NCBI GenBank assembly: GCA_030835385.1
Contig: JAURPI010000042.1
Coordinates: 248,001-312,000 of the forward strand
Length of the DNA stretch: 64,000 nt
Direction of reading: 5' to 3'
Origin: Alphaproteobacteria bacterium
GTDB taxonomy: Bacteria; Pseudomonadota; Alphaproteobacteria; Rhodospirillales; Rhodospirillaceae
The translations under genes and the position numbers were made by a program. Positions 9,881 through 17,691 of this stretch are shown in pieces; positions within the stretch are counted from its first letter, which is position 1, and the number at the start of each line of letters is the position of its first letter. The notes under the pieces were generated by a model, which was given only the letters and a program-made list of their open reading frames with translations, ran no database searches and was not told where the DNA came from.

Positions 9881-9913
9881 AACGCCTCGGCTTCGGCCGG
9901 GGCGTTTTCTTTT
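9881..9913 (+). terminator. Intrinsic terminator after receptor copy 2
   Basis: An 11-bp stem (9881-9891 with 9896-9906, one G-T wobble), a UUCG tetraloop and a TTTTCTTTT tail. It separates the receptor from the binding-protein genes that begin only 33 bp further on, so those need read-through or a promoter overlapping this hairpin. Confidence 0.92.
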
Positions 9914-9946
9914 GCTCTGACGGGATGCGCCCACTACCCTCAGGAT

Positions 9947-11443
9947 ATGGTTTGGCGTGTCTTTTATACCTTCCTGTTAAGTCTGTGCTTTTCCGTTCAA
10001 TCGAATGCCCAGGAAATCTTGCGCATTGGTACGACGGCGTTACCACCAACACTGGGCAACCCCTATCGCAACACAGGCACACCGCACATTTATACCTGGT
10101 CAGCAACTTTTGATGGGCTGACGCGCATCGATATTAACGGCAACCTTCAACCTTGGTTGGCCACTGATTGGAACGCCATCGACGACCTTACGTGGCACAT
10201 TACGCTTCGCGATGACGTGACTTTCTCTAACGGGGTCCCGTTTACAGCAGACGCGGTTGTTGGGGTGTTGAATTACTTAACCAGCAACGACGCAGTTCGG
10301 GAAGCAGTAGCACGCGAGTTTTCATTTGTTCGCACATCATACGCCATTGACCCCTATACAGTTGAAATCATCACCCACCTGCCGACACCGCATTTGCCTC
10401 GCACACTGCCGCTGTTACACATGGTCGAACCAGGCCAATGGAAACGCTTGGGTCCTGAAGGGTTCGCAAGAGAGCCAGTCGGTACCGGGCCGTACCACCC
10501 AACTAAATTTAGCGCGACCAAGATTGAGTACGATGCTGTGCCGACGTCCTGGCGCACACCGACCATCCCTCGCATGGAAAAAATCGCAGCACCGGAGGCT
10601 TATGCCCGCACTCAAGCTGTTCTGGCCGGTCAAATGGATATTGCGATGGGACTTGGCCCCGAAGAAGCTGATCTGATTGCGGCCGCGGGTGGCCAGGGGT
10701 TGAGTTGGCCCACGGCGGCCATGTGGGCGATCAACTTTCATCACGGGCGCGGCAATCCGTTAGACGACGTTCGAGTTCGTGAGGCTCTAAATATAGCTAT
10801 CGATCGTCGCGCCCTCGTCGACGGATTGCTCGCCGGTATTCCAGAGTTACCCACACAGCCTGCCACTTCAGTGGTCTATGGTTTTGACCCTGACTTGCCT
10901 CCCATTCCATTTGATGTGGATCGAGCCCGCGCTTTGTTAGCGGAAGCCGGGTACCCCGGCGGCTTTACTTTTATTGTTCAAGGCGTCATCGGGTCCGGCG
11001 CCAACGATGCGGCCATGTATCAAAAAGTCGCCCAGGATTTGTTGGCGATTGGCGTGACCATGGAGATCAGAACGTTTCCCGTCAGCCAACTCATTCGTAG
11101 TGTGATGGAAGGCGGATGGGATGGCGACGCCTTTGGCGTAACCTTTGCCGCTGAACCCACGGTCGACGTGTTACGCCCTCTCCGCAATCACTCGTGCCTT
11201 TGGGTTCACCCCTGGTATTGCGACGAACGCATTATGCCAGCCATTGAGGAGGCGTTGGTTACATTTGATATCGAGCGCGGTCTGAAATTACGTCACGACG
11301 TCATGAGGTTTTATAGAGAAGAGTGGGTTGCTCTCTTTTTGTATCAGATCGTGCGGTTTGCTGGCACACGCGGAAATGTTCGTGGCTTCTCCGAAGTTCA
11401 TGGGTACGTCAGTTACGAAGACATCCGTTTGATCGATCCATGA
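9947..11443 (+). CDS. Periplasmic solute-binding protein, family 5 (copy 1 of 3)
   Basis: 498 residues with an N-terminal signal peptide (VFYTFLLSLCFSVQSNAQ) and the SBP_bac_5 fold typical of oligopeptide/dipeptide ABC importers: ATFDGLTRIDINGNLQPWLA near residue 55, LRDDVTFSNGVPFTADAV, EPVGTGPY, and VRVREALNIAIDR near residue 280. The C-terminal LRNHSCLW-x3-PWYCDE contains a Cys pair shared with its two neighbours. It probably captures a peptide-like or other small ligand in the periplasm. No permease or ATPase gene is adjacent. The stop overlaps the start of copy 2 (ATGA). The AGGA before the ATG is unusually close, so the start is not certain. Confidence 0.88.
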   Translation: MVWRVFYTFLLSLCFSVQSNAQEILRIGTTALPPTLGNPYRNTGTPHIYTWSATFDGLTRIDINGNLQPWLATDWNAIDDLTWHITLRDDVTFSNGVPFTADAVVGVLNYLTSNDAVREAVAREFSFVRTSYAIDPYTVEIITHLPTPHLPRTLPLLHMVEPGQWKRLGPEGFAREPVGTGPYHPTKFSATKIEYDAVPTSWRTPTIPRMEKIAAPEAYARTQAVLAGQMDIAMGLGPEEADLIAAAGGQGLSWPTAAMWAINFHHGRGNPLDDVRVREALNIAIDRRALVDGLLAGIPELPTQPATSVVYGFDPDLPPIPFDVDRARALLAEAGYPGGFTFIVQGVIGSGANDAAMYQKVAQDLLAIGVTMEIRTFPVSQLIRSVMEGGWDGDAFGVTFAAEPTVDVLRPLRNHSCLWVHPWYCDERIMPAIEEALVTFDIERGLKLRHDVMRFYREEWVALFLYQIVRFAGTRGNVRGFSEVHGYVSYEDIRLIDP

Positions 11444-12933
11444 TACGCACACTCGCTTGCATTGCGGTCCTCCTGTGCTGCGGAATTTCAACGGGCGAGG
11501 CACGCACCCTGCGGCTCGCGGTTCATGAGTTGCCCCCTGGTCGTGGCTACCCCTACCGCGTCATGACCATGCCGAGTTTGTACTCCCTGTCGGCGATCTT
11601 CGACGGTCTCACACGCATTGATAAAGACGGTATTGTGCGGCCCTGGTTGGCCAAAACTTGGACTCTGAAGGATCCTCTAACCTGGGTCCTCAGTCTACGC
11701 GACGACGTTGTTTTTCATAATGGTCGCCCCTTTACGGCGGACGCCGTTGTCCATGCCGTCACCTATTTAACCGGCCAAGGCGGGACCGGAGAAGCTGTAG
11801 CTACGGAAATGTCCTTTCTAAAGGGTGCGACCGCCCTTGACGATTTCACGGTTAAAATCAAAACCTATATTCCAGTGCCCATACTGCCGCGCTTCTTGCC
11901 AGTGCTGCATATAGTTGAACCGGAGAGTTGGACTGCGCTAGGCCGCGATGAATTTTCTTTAAGACCGGTTGGAACAGGACCCTTCAAAGTCGATGCTTTT
12001 GAAGCCACCCGGATCTTGTTGAGGGCTAACCCAGAGTCCTGGCGCCCGCCAAAACTCGACCATTTGGAGATTCTGGCAGTGCCTGATGCCACAGCCCGTG
12101 TGCAAGGCCTCACATCCGGCTCCTTGGACGTTGCATTGGCGTTGGGCCCCGATGATCAAGACGCTATCGAACGAGTTGGCGGAACACTTCTCGGCTGGCG
12201 TAGCGAGATGGTGCGCACAATTTCATTTGTTCTAACCGAAGGACCAAGCCCGCTTGATGACATCCGTGTCCGCCGAGCTTTAAACCTGGCCATAGACAGA
12301 GAAACCATTATCGAGGGTTTACTCGGTGGCTTAACCGTCCCAGCCAGCCAGGGGGCCACACCGGCGGCAGAGGGATACAATCCAACACTCGAGCCCATTC
12401 CCTACGACCCGGACCGCGCGCGCACCCTCCTTGAAGACGCCGGATACGAAAACGGGTTCGCCTTGACAGCTGAAGCGGTTATTGGTGCCAACGGATCTGA
12501 CAGCGCCATGTATCAGTTGGTCGCGCGCTCCCTTCGCGAGGTCGGCGTCGAGCTCATCATTGCACCTGTCACTATTGCTCATTTATTTGATCACTTCGAA
12601 CGGGGTAAGTGGCACGGCAAAGCATTCGGCATGGTCTACACAATGGAACCGATCATCGATGTAATTCGTACGCTACGGAACAACTCCTGCGACCGCCCCG
12701 CACCTTGGTATTGCGATACCGGCGCCACGGCGATGATTGAAAATGCATTGACTGAGCAAAATCCTGAAAAACGCATCGCACTGAAACAACATCTCATGGC
12801 GCGATACCGAGACAATGCGGCAGCAATATTTCTATGGCCCGAGTTGCGATTTACCGGGCTCGCCGCCGGCGTGACCGGCTATAGAGACGCGCACGGATTC
12901 GTCAGTTACGATACTCTTGATATTCAACGTTAG
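11440..12933 (+). CDS. Periplasmic solute-binding protein, family 5 (copy 2 of 3)
   Basis: 497 residues from the ATG that overlaps the stop of copy 1; this start gives a clean signal peptide (MIRTLACIAVLLCCGISTGEA), whereas a longer upstream reading has none. It carries the family-5 landmarks FDGLTRIDKDGIVRPWLAKT, LRDDVVFHNGRPFTADAVV, RPVGTGPF and IRVRRALNLAIDR, and the tail LRNNSC-x5-PWYCDT. It is translationally coupled to copy 1 and 38 bp before copy 3, so the three form one operon. It is divergent enough from its neighbours to suggest different ligand preferences (inference). Confidence 0.88.
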   Translation: MIRTLACIAVLLCCGISTGEARTLRLAVHELPPGRGYPYRVMTMPSLYSLSAIFDGLTRIDKDGIVRPWLAKTWTLKDPLTWVLSLRDDVVFHNGRPFTADAVVHAVTYLTGQGGTGEAVATEMSFLKGATALDDFTVKIKTYIPVPILPRFLPVLHIVEPESWTALGRDEFSLRPVGTGPFKVDAFEATRILLRANPESWRPPKLDHLEILAVPDATARVQGLTSGSLDVALALGPDDQDAIERVGGTLLGWRSEMVRTISFVLTEGPSPLDDIRVRRALNLAIDRETIIEGLLGGLTVPASQGATPAAEGYNPTLEPIPYDPDRARTLLEDAGYENGFALTAEAVIGANGSDSAMYQLVARSLREVGVELIIAPVTIAHLFDHFERGKWHGKAFGMVYTMEPIIDVIRTLRNNSCDRPAPWYCDTGATAMIENALTEQNPEKRIALKQHLMARYRDNAAAIFLWPELRFTGLAAGVTGYRDAHGFVSYDTLDIQR

Positions 12934-12971
12934 AGTGACACTCAACGACATCTGAGTAGAGGGATATCGCT

Positions 12972-14492
12972 TTGCGCCATCATTTGACACGAATTCTGTC
13001 GAGCGCTGTGATCGCTGTTATCACTCATACCGCCTCTTTCTCTACAGCATCGGACTTGGTCATGCGGCTTGGCATTTCCAGTCTTCCTCTGTCGCTGGGT
13101 AATCCGTTTCGGTCTGGCGCCACACCTACGATTTATTTCACGCCCGCGCTTTTCGATGGTCTGACTCGCATAGATAAGAATGGTGCATTGCAGCCATGGC
13201 TGGCTGTATCTTGGGAAGCTAGAGATCAAAACACCTGGCGTGTGACCCTTCGCGATAGCGTGACGTTTTCCAACGGCGTGCCGCTCACATCTGAAGCGGC
13301 TGTATTTGCGTTCAATTATTTGGCCAGTGAAGACTCTTTGCCTGAAAGTTTGCGGCGTGAACTTCCTGGATTTGTGGGCGCTGAGGCTATAGATGACCTG
13401 ACCTTCGACGTTACGACAATAGATTCAGATCCGCTGCTTATGCAGTCTCTCACCATTCTCCCGATGGTCGAACCAGATCAATGGAACAAGCTGGGACGGG
13501 AAGGCTTCGCTCGCGAGCCTGTGGGGACAGGACCTTTCCACATTGAGAATTGGGGACCAGCAGAAGCAAAAATGGTTGCCGTGCCCACCTCTTGGCGTCG
13601 ACCCAAAGTCGGCAGACTTGAAGTCCTGGCCATTCCCGATAAATCTGCGCGCATCCAAGCGCTACAATCAAATCGCATCGATGTCGCCATTGAATTCGGC
13701 CCAGAAGATGGCGCAACGTTGGAAGCCGCCGGTCTGAACATCGAAAGTTGGATTGCGTCGGAAACATCTGGCCTATCGTTCATCTTGCATGAGCGGCCAG
13801 ACTCGCCGCTGCAAGATGTGCGGGTGCGGGAAGCGCTCAATTTGACAATCAACCGCGATGCGTTGGGCGCAATACTGCTGGAAAGCTCAACGGTACCCGC
13901 CAATCAACCGGTGCCGCGCGTGGCTTTTGGGTATAATCCTGACTTACCACCCATCAACCATGATCTTGATCGCGCCCGGGCGCTTCTAAAAGAAGCAGGA
14001 TACGAAAACGGTTTTTCCTTTGCGGCTTATACAGTCAGCGGCATTGGTGTTGGTGCGTCCGTGCTGCAGGTCGTGGCAAACGAATTTGCCAGCATCGGCG
14101 TGAACATGGAGTTGCGCTCCCTCCCTATTCAGCAGTTTCTAAGGTATCTGGGCCAGGGCACCTGGCCGGAGGACGTCGATGCCTTTTCTATGAATTGGCC
14201 CGTTTGGCCCTCGTTAGATAGTCTCCGTGCACTTCGCTTGCACTCTTGTTTGCGACGGGAACCTTGGTATTGCGATGAAGCTATCATGCCGATGATTCGA
14301 TCTGCCATTTCAGAATGGGACAGCGACAAGGCCCTCAACATGCGACGTGAGATCATGTCTTGGTATCGGGATCAATATCCAGCCGTCTATATGTTTGAGA
14401 CATCGCAATTTGCGGGCACACGCCCAAATGTTGCTGGCTTTACCATGGTCAACAACATCATATCCTTCGAGACCCTAGGTTTTGCTGAGTAA
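12972..14492 (+). CDS. Periplasmic solute-binding protein, family 5 (copy 3 of 3)
   Basis: 506 residues beginning with TTG behind AGAGGGA; signal peptide around ILSSAVIAVITHTASFSTAS. Family-5 landmarks: FDGLTRIDKNGALQPWLAVS, LRDSVTFSNGVPLTSEAAVF, REPVGTGPF, VRVREALNLTINRDA, and the C-terminal LRLHSCLRREPWYCDEAIMP. It is the closest of the three to the decayed tail at 2395-2712 (PSLDSLRALRLHSCL against PSLDALRPFRLHSCL). It is the last gene of the cluster; the next gene is on the opposite strand, so no transporter core follows. Confidence 0.87.
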   Translation: MRHHLTRILSSAVIAVITHTASFSTASDLVMRLGISSLPLSLGNPFRSGATPTIYFTPALFDGLTRIDKNGALQPWLAVSWEARDQNTWRVTLRDSVTFSNGVPLTSEAAVFAFNYLASEDSLPESLRRELPGFVGAEAIDDLTFDVTTIDSDPLLMQSLTILPMVEPDQWNKLGREGFAREPVGTGPFHIENWGPAEAKMVAVPTSWRRPKVGRLEVLAIPDKSARIQALQSNRIDVAIEFGPEDGATLEAAGLNIESWIASETSGLSFILHERPDSPLQDVRVREALNLTINRDALGAILLESSTVPANQPVPRVAFGYNPDLPPINHDLDRARALLKEAGYENGFSFAAYTVSGIGVGASVLQVVANEFASIGVNMELRSLPIQQFLRYLGQGTWPEDVDAFSMNWPVWPSLDSLRALRLHSCLRREPWYCDEAIMPMIRSAISEWDSDKALNMRREIMSWYRDQYPAVYMFETSQFAGTRPNVAGFTMVNNIISFETLGFAE

Positions 14493-14579
14493 CCCCTAAT
14501 ATTTATTCAATAACTTATTCCCAAACAGGGACATAATTGCCGAGCTAGCTAATGAAAAGTGCCCGGTGGTCTTCGATAT

Positions 14580-15215
14580 CTAGCGCGCTCGCTTTGTCCC
14601 CTCAGGATACAAACAAGGCCTGCCCAGTTCGTCGACCAACCTTCGTTCTGCGAGCTCTTTCAGAACCGAAATAAAATGTTCCGCCGTGCCGGGACGATCA
14701 TAGAGTTCAAGCCAGTTTTGCTCACAGAACGCAATAATGGCCGGACCTCCCAGCTCAACCTCCCAAAGGATGCCGAGCAACGACGCAAGATTTTCTTCAC
14801 GTTCTTTAGTCTCCGCATCAACACAGCAAGCAGAATTTGCCTCTTCTTTCTTCCCCGTCTCGGGTCCGGCGCCCAAGCCAAAATCAACCAGCTCACGCCG
14901 CTCCGGTGGCGCAATTTGCCAGTGCGCAAACTCATGAAGCAACACAGCTGTCTCCGTCTGGCTGGCTACGCCAGCACCGTCCCAGCTAAAACTCTTTGAA
15001 GGACTGGAATCGTAAATGGGAACGCCCAGTCTTTCGCTCAGCTGAATAGCGTCATCATGCCCAGCGTAAAGATCAACCTGAAAGCCTGGTGCCTTATTCT
15101 TGGTAGCGGCGATGCGGCGAAAGACGGAGTAGGCAAAAAAATGCACCGTCAAAGCTTTATCTAAAGTGCCGAGCGCAGACTCGAGGTCGGCTGTATATAA
15201 TGAAGACAACATCAT
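14580..15215 (-). CDS. EpmC-like protein (elongation factor P hydroxylase family)
   Basis: 211 residues. The core LLHEFAHWQIAPPERRELVD followed by FGLGAGPE matches the hallmark of the EpmC/DUF462 family (HExxHWxIA-x3-RR-x-LVDFG-x4-P), whose E. coli member hydroxylates the modified lysine of elongation factor P. The HExxH could bind iron or another metal. The N-terminal ~85 residues (a helical start, then QVDLYAGHDDAIQLSERLG) and the C-terminal half are weaker matches, so it may be a distant branch with another substrate. No efp, epmA or epmB is in the window. The ATG has only a weak ribosome site. It is convergent with the binding-protein operon. Confidence 0.55.
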   Translation of the reverse strand: MMLSSLYTADLESALGTLDKALTVHFFAYSVFRRIAATKNKAPGFQVDLYAGHDDAIQLSERLGVPIYDSSPSKSFSWDGAGVASQTETAVLLHEFAHWQIAPPERRELVDFGLGAGPETGKKEEANSACCVDAETKEREENLASLLGILWEVELGGPAIIAFCEQNWLELYDRPGTAEHFISVLKELAERRLVDELGRPCLYPEGTKRAR

Positions 15216-15448
15216 AAGACCAAATTCTTACAGTGAGCTGTTTGAACGGTCTAGGATGCGGGCACACTATTTTGAGAGTCGCATACTATGACACGTTGCG
15301 CCAAGGCTTACCTCTTGTTGCATCGAAAGAGGGCGGGTGGCTAGGCACGTACTCTTTCATTTCATGGGTTGGGTGGATTAACAACCGTTACGACTTTCGA
15401 GACGTTCTCAATATTTTCGACGACGCGGAATCGTCCTAAAGCACTCTC

Positions 15449-15483
15449 AAAAAAGCAAACGCCCCGGACTTACGTCCAGGGCG
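15449..15483 (-). terminator. Intrinsic terminator of carD
   Basis: A 10-bp stem (15460-15469 with 15474-15483, one wobble) and a GUAA loop. On the minus strand it is followed by TTTGCTTTTTT. It lies about 27 bp past the carD stop. Confidence 0.88.
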
Positions 15484-15509
15484 CTCTGATCTTGTAAAGA
15501 TTGCGGGTG

Positions 15510-16061
15510 TTAGGCCGCGCTCAAGAGCTTCTCTAATTTTGCAGTCGCCGCCTCTGGCTTAATTTTCTCGACCGCTGCCATTTCATGGGCGAGGCGTTCT
15601 AACGCTTGCTCATAAATTTGGCGTTCAGAGTAAGATTGCTCTGGTTGGCTGTCGCCGCGATGCAAATCACGCACAACTTCGGCAATGGAGACGGGATCAC
15701 CAGAATTGATCTTGGCTTCGTACTCCTGCGCGCGTCGGCTCCACATCGCTCGCTTGACCCGCGCACGTCCCTTAAGGGTCGTTAGCGCTTGATCCATAAC
15801 TTTACGGGTGGACAGCTTACGCAGGCCGGAATTGTCGACCTTGTCCACAGGTACACTCAGGGTCATGCGGTCCCGTTCAAAACTCACGACAAATAATTCA
15901 ATCTCTTGGCCGCCGATCACCTGCTTCTCAATATCAGTTACTTGTCCGACACCATGAGCGGGGTAAACGACAAAATCTCCAGTTGAGAACACCATTCCTT
16001 TGCGTGTGTCCTTTTCGCGGGGTTTCTTTGCTTTTGTTTCTGCACTGGTCTTTTTCGGCAT
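15510..16061 (-). CDS. carD: CarD/CdnL-family transcriptional regulator
   Basis: 183 residues. After a basic leader, the RNA-polymerase-interacting Tudor-like domain begins at FSTGDFVVYPAHGVGQVTDI and carries FERDRMTLSVPVDK; the C-terminal helical DNA-binding domain contains RAMWSRRAQEYEAKINSGD and VVRDLHRGDSQPEQSYSER. The family binds the RNA polymerase beta subunit and stabilises open promoter complexes, mainly at rRNA and other housekeeping promoters. The ATG start has a purine-rich site about 10 bp upstream. Its neighbour fdxA, often found beside carD in alphaproteobacteria, is on the same strand but separated by terminators. Confidence 0.95.
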   Translation of the reverse strand: MPKKTSAETKAKKPREKDTRKGMVFSTGDFVVYPAHGVGQVTDIEKQVIGGQEIELFVVSFERDRMTLSVPVDKVDNSGLRKLSTRKVMDQALTTLKGRARVKRAMWSRRAQEYEAKINSGDPVSIAEVVRDLHRGDSQPEQSYSERQIYEQALERLAHEMAAVEKIKPEAATAKLEKLLSAA

Positions 16062-16279
16062 TATTTGGCTCTCTTATTCCAGTTAGCGCCCATATCCTAT
16101 GAAACCTCGGCAACCCCCAGTTGCCCTCACGAATAAAGGGCCAGACGGCCCTTGAGGTTCCATTTACTTCTTCGCCAGCCCCTGATCCGCGCACCTGGCC
16201 CCCTAATTGGTCGGGGACTTGTCTTGCGCGCCTTAAGATTCTGTGATTTGTTGCAGCGCACAAAAGATCGGGTATACCG

Positions 16280-16312
16280 AAAAAATAATCCGCCAGTTCT
16301 TTCGGCGGATTA
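16280..16312 (-). terminator. Second hairpin downstream of fdxA, with T tract
   Basis: A perfect 9-bp inverted repeat (16286-16294 with 16304-16312) and a 9-nt loop. On the minus strand it is followed by TTATTTTTT-like sequence. It probably ends fdxA transcripts. Confidence 0.7.
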
Positions 16313-16352
16313 AGTACTTATACCAAATTTGCGGTGCAAAAGACAGCCTAAA

Positions 16353-16375
16353 GTAGGCGCCATTTTGGCGCCTAC
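16353..16375 (-). terminator. First hairpin downstream of fdxA, without a strong T tract
   Basis: A perfect 9-bp GC-rich stem (16353-16361 with 16367-16375) and a 5-nt loop, 24 bp past the fdxA stop. Only a TTT follows on the minus strand, so it could be an RNA 3'-end stabiliser rather than the terminator proper. Confidence 0.55.
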
Positions 16376-16398
16376 ACCCCCCTCAAGCTGGTCTCAAA

Positions 16399-16734
16399 TC
16401 AGCCGGAGTTGCCAGGGTTTGTGCTGAATTGTTCTTTCTTGCCGGGTTTACCATTCCACTCTTCGCCATCAGCCGGGGCCTCGCCCTTGGCAGTGATATT
16501 CGGCCATTTATCCGCGTATTCCGCGTTTAACTCTATCCAATCTTGTGTGGAGTCCTCCGAGTCGGGAAGAATAGCCTCCGCCGGGCATTCTGGCTCACAG
16601 ACACCACAATCGATGCATTCATCCGGGTGGATAACGAGCATGTTTTCACCTTCGTAGAAGCAGTCCACGGGACAGACTTCGACGCAATCCATAAATTTGC
16701 ACTTAATACAGTTTTCGGTGACGACGTAGGTCAT
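16399..16734 (-). CDS. fdxA: 7Fe ferredoxin, FdxA family
   Basis: 111 residues. The N-terminal clusters are formed by [19 protein letters not shown] and [18 protein letters not shown], the pattern of [3Fe-4S]/[4Fe-4S] ferredoxins, followed by the alphaproteobacterial C-terminal extension ([16 protein letters not shown]). It is a small cytoplasmic electron carrier and a plausible partner for KorAB in this window, though no direct link is shown. The ATG is preceded by GGAGAAAG. Two hairpins follow the stop codon. Confidence 0.94.
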   Translation of the reverse strand: MTYVVTENCIKCKFMDCVEVCPVDCFYEGENMLVIHPDECIDCGVCEPECPAEAILPDSEDSTQDWIELNAEYADKWPNITAKGEAPADGEEWNGKPGKKEQFSTNPGNSG

Positions 16735-16792
16735 TACGTATCTTTCTCCACATAACCCATTTGGATTTCATCCTTGAGTTTGGTTATCTAAG

Positions 16793-17248
16793 TTAGAGCC
16801 CCAGTTGCTCTAACGCCGCTTTCCGGGCTCGACCGCTATCTTGATCAGTAACATACAATAAGCCACTGACTCGACGTACTAGATTTGCCTCAAAGTCGTC
16901 AAGCTGACCGTCAGAATAAACAACTTCCCACAGCATTTGCATTAACTCAACGCGGCCGTCGTAATCCAAATTATCCCTGACCGTTCTAGCAAAACCGTAC
17001 AGCTGATTGGACTTCGCGACCGCCTCTTCCGCATCCGTAATGATACCATCAAGGTTATCCTCGGGAAGAGAGAACAGATGCACCAAAACATCTTTGACCT
17101 GGGCACGCTCCTGCTCATCAAACGTGCCGTCTGCCATCGCCGCCTCCACAAGGAGGGCGGCAGCCGCTGATTGGACCGTTGGTTCCTGGGGCGATGCCTC
17201 ACTGATCTTGCGAGGTTCACTGATAAATGATTTTAAAGCATCAAGCAT
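16793..17248 (-). CDS. TerB-like helical protein
   Basis: 151 residues with the TerB/DjlA-N-terminal helical pattern: AAAALLVEAAMADGTFDEQE and later LWEVVYSDGQLDDFEANLVR, two acidic D-G-x-x-D/E loops that could bind a metal ion. The family is named for tellurite resistance, but stand-alone copies like this one are of unknown role. It lies between fdxA and hslR on the same strand with about 60 bp each side, so it may be cotranscribed with the helicase-hslR pair. The start is ATG. Confidence 0.8.
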   Translation of the reverse strand: MLDALKSFISEPRKISEASPQEPTVQSAAAALLVEAAMADGTFDEQERAQVKDVLVHLFSLPEDNLDGIITDAEEAVAKSNQLYGFARTVRDNLDYDGRVELMQMLWEVVYSDGQLDDFEANLVRRVSGLLYVTDQDSGRARKAALEQLGL

Positions 17249-17307
17249 AGGTTCAGGTACCGGTTAGTTGCCGCAGGATCAAGGACCTTAAAGCCGACAC
17301 AAGCTAC

Positions 17308-17691
17308 TCATCCATACTCATTACGGAGAAAAAACTTCTCCAAAGCCCGGCGCTCACGTTTTGTCGGACGACCACTTCCGGGAGGTCGGTAAAGAGGTGC
17401 TTTCTTTTTCGCCCCATCCAAACGCTCTGGCGGACCAAGTTCTTCATACAGGAGCGCAGCTTCCGGCGCCGGACCGCGACGAACACCTAAAGCGTTGACA
17501 GATACGGTACGACGGACTGGACCGATGGTTACGACGATTTGATCTCCAACGCGGACCAGCCGGTTGGGTTTCTCTACTTTTTCACCATTGATCATTATCC
17601 GACCATCGATACACAAATTTTGTGCGAGTGATCTGGTCTTGCAGAAACGGGCAAACCAAAGCCACTTGTCGACCCTCAGCCCGTCACTCAA
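17308..17691 (-). CDS. hslR: S4-domain RNA-binding protein, Hsp15 family
   Basis: 127 residues. The S4 fold begins at once with LRVDKWLWFARFCKTRSLAQ and continues through GRIMINGEKVEKPNRLVRVGD; the tail is basic. Hsp15 of E. coli binds 50S subunits carrying stalled nascent chains, so a ribosome-rescue role is likely. The start is TTG, overlapping the stop of the helicase gene (TTGA); no other start would keep the S4 motif intact. Translational coupling with the Suv3-type helicase is common in alphaproteobacteria. Confidence 0.9.
   Translation of the reverse strand: MSDGLRVDKWLWFARFCKTRSLAQNLCIDGRIMINGEKVEKPNRLVRVGDQIVVTIGPVRRTVSVNALGVRRGPAPEAALLYEELGPPERLDGAKKKAPLYRPPGSGRPTKRERRALEKFFLRNEYG

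Larger units (their letters stand above)
16062..16398. other. Gene-free stretch between carD and fdxA
   Basis: 337 bp with no credible ORF. The fdxA-proximal third holds two perfect hairpins (listed separately); the carD-proximal part presumably carries the carD promoter, but no convincing -35/-10 pair was identified. Confidence 0.5.

Noticed and set aside
15233-15439. A 68-codon plus-strand ORF starting with GTG upstream of the carD terminator
   Set aside because: No ribosome site, no recognisable motif, unlike its neighbours in composition; probably chance.
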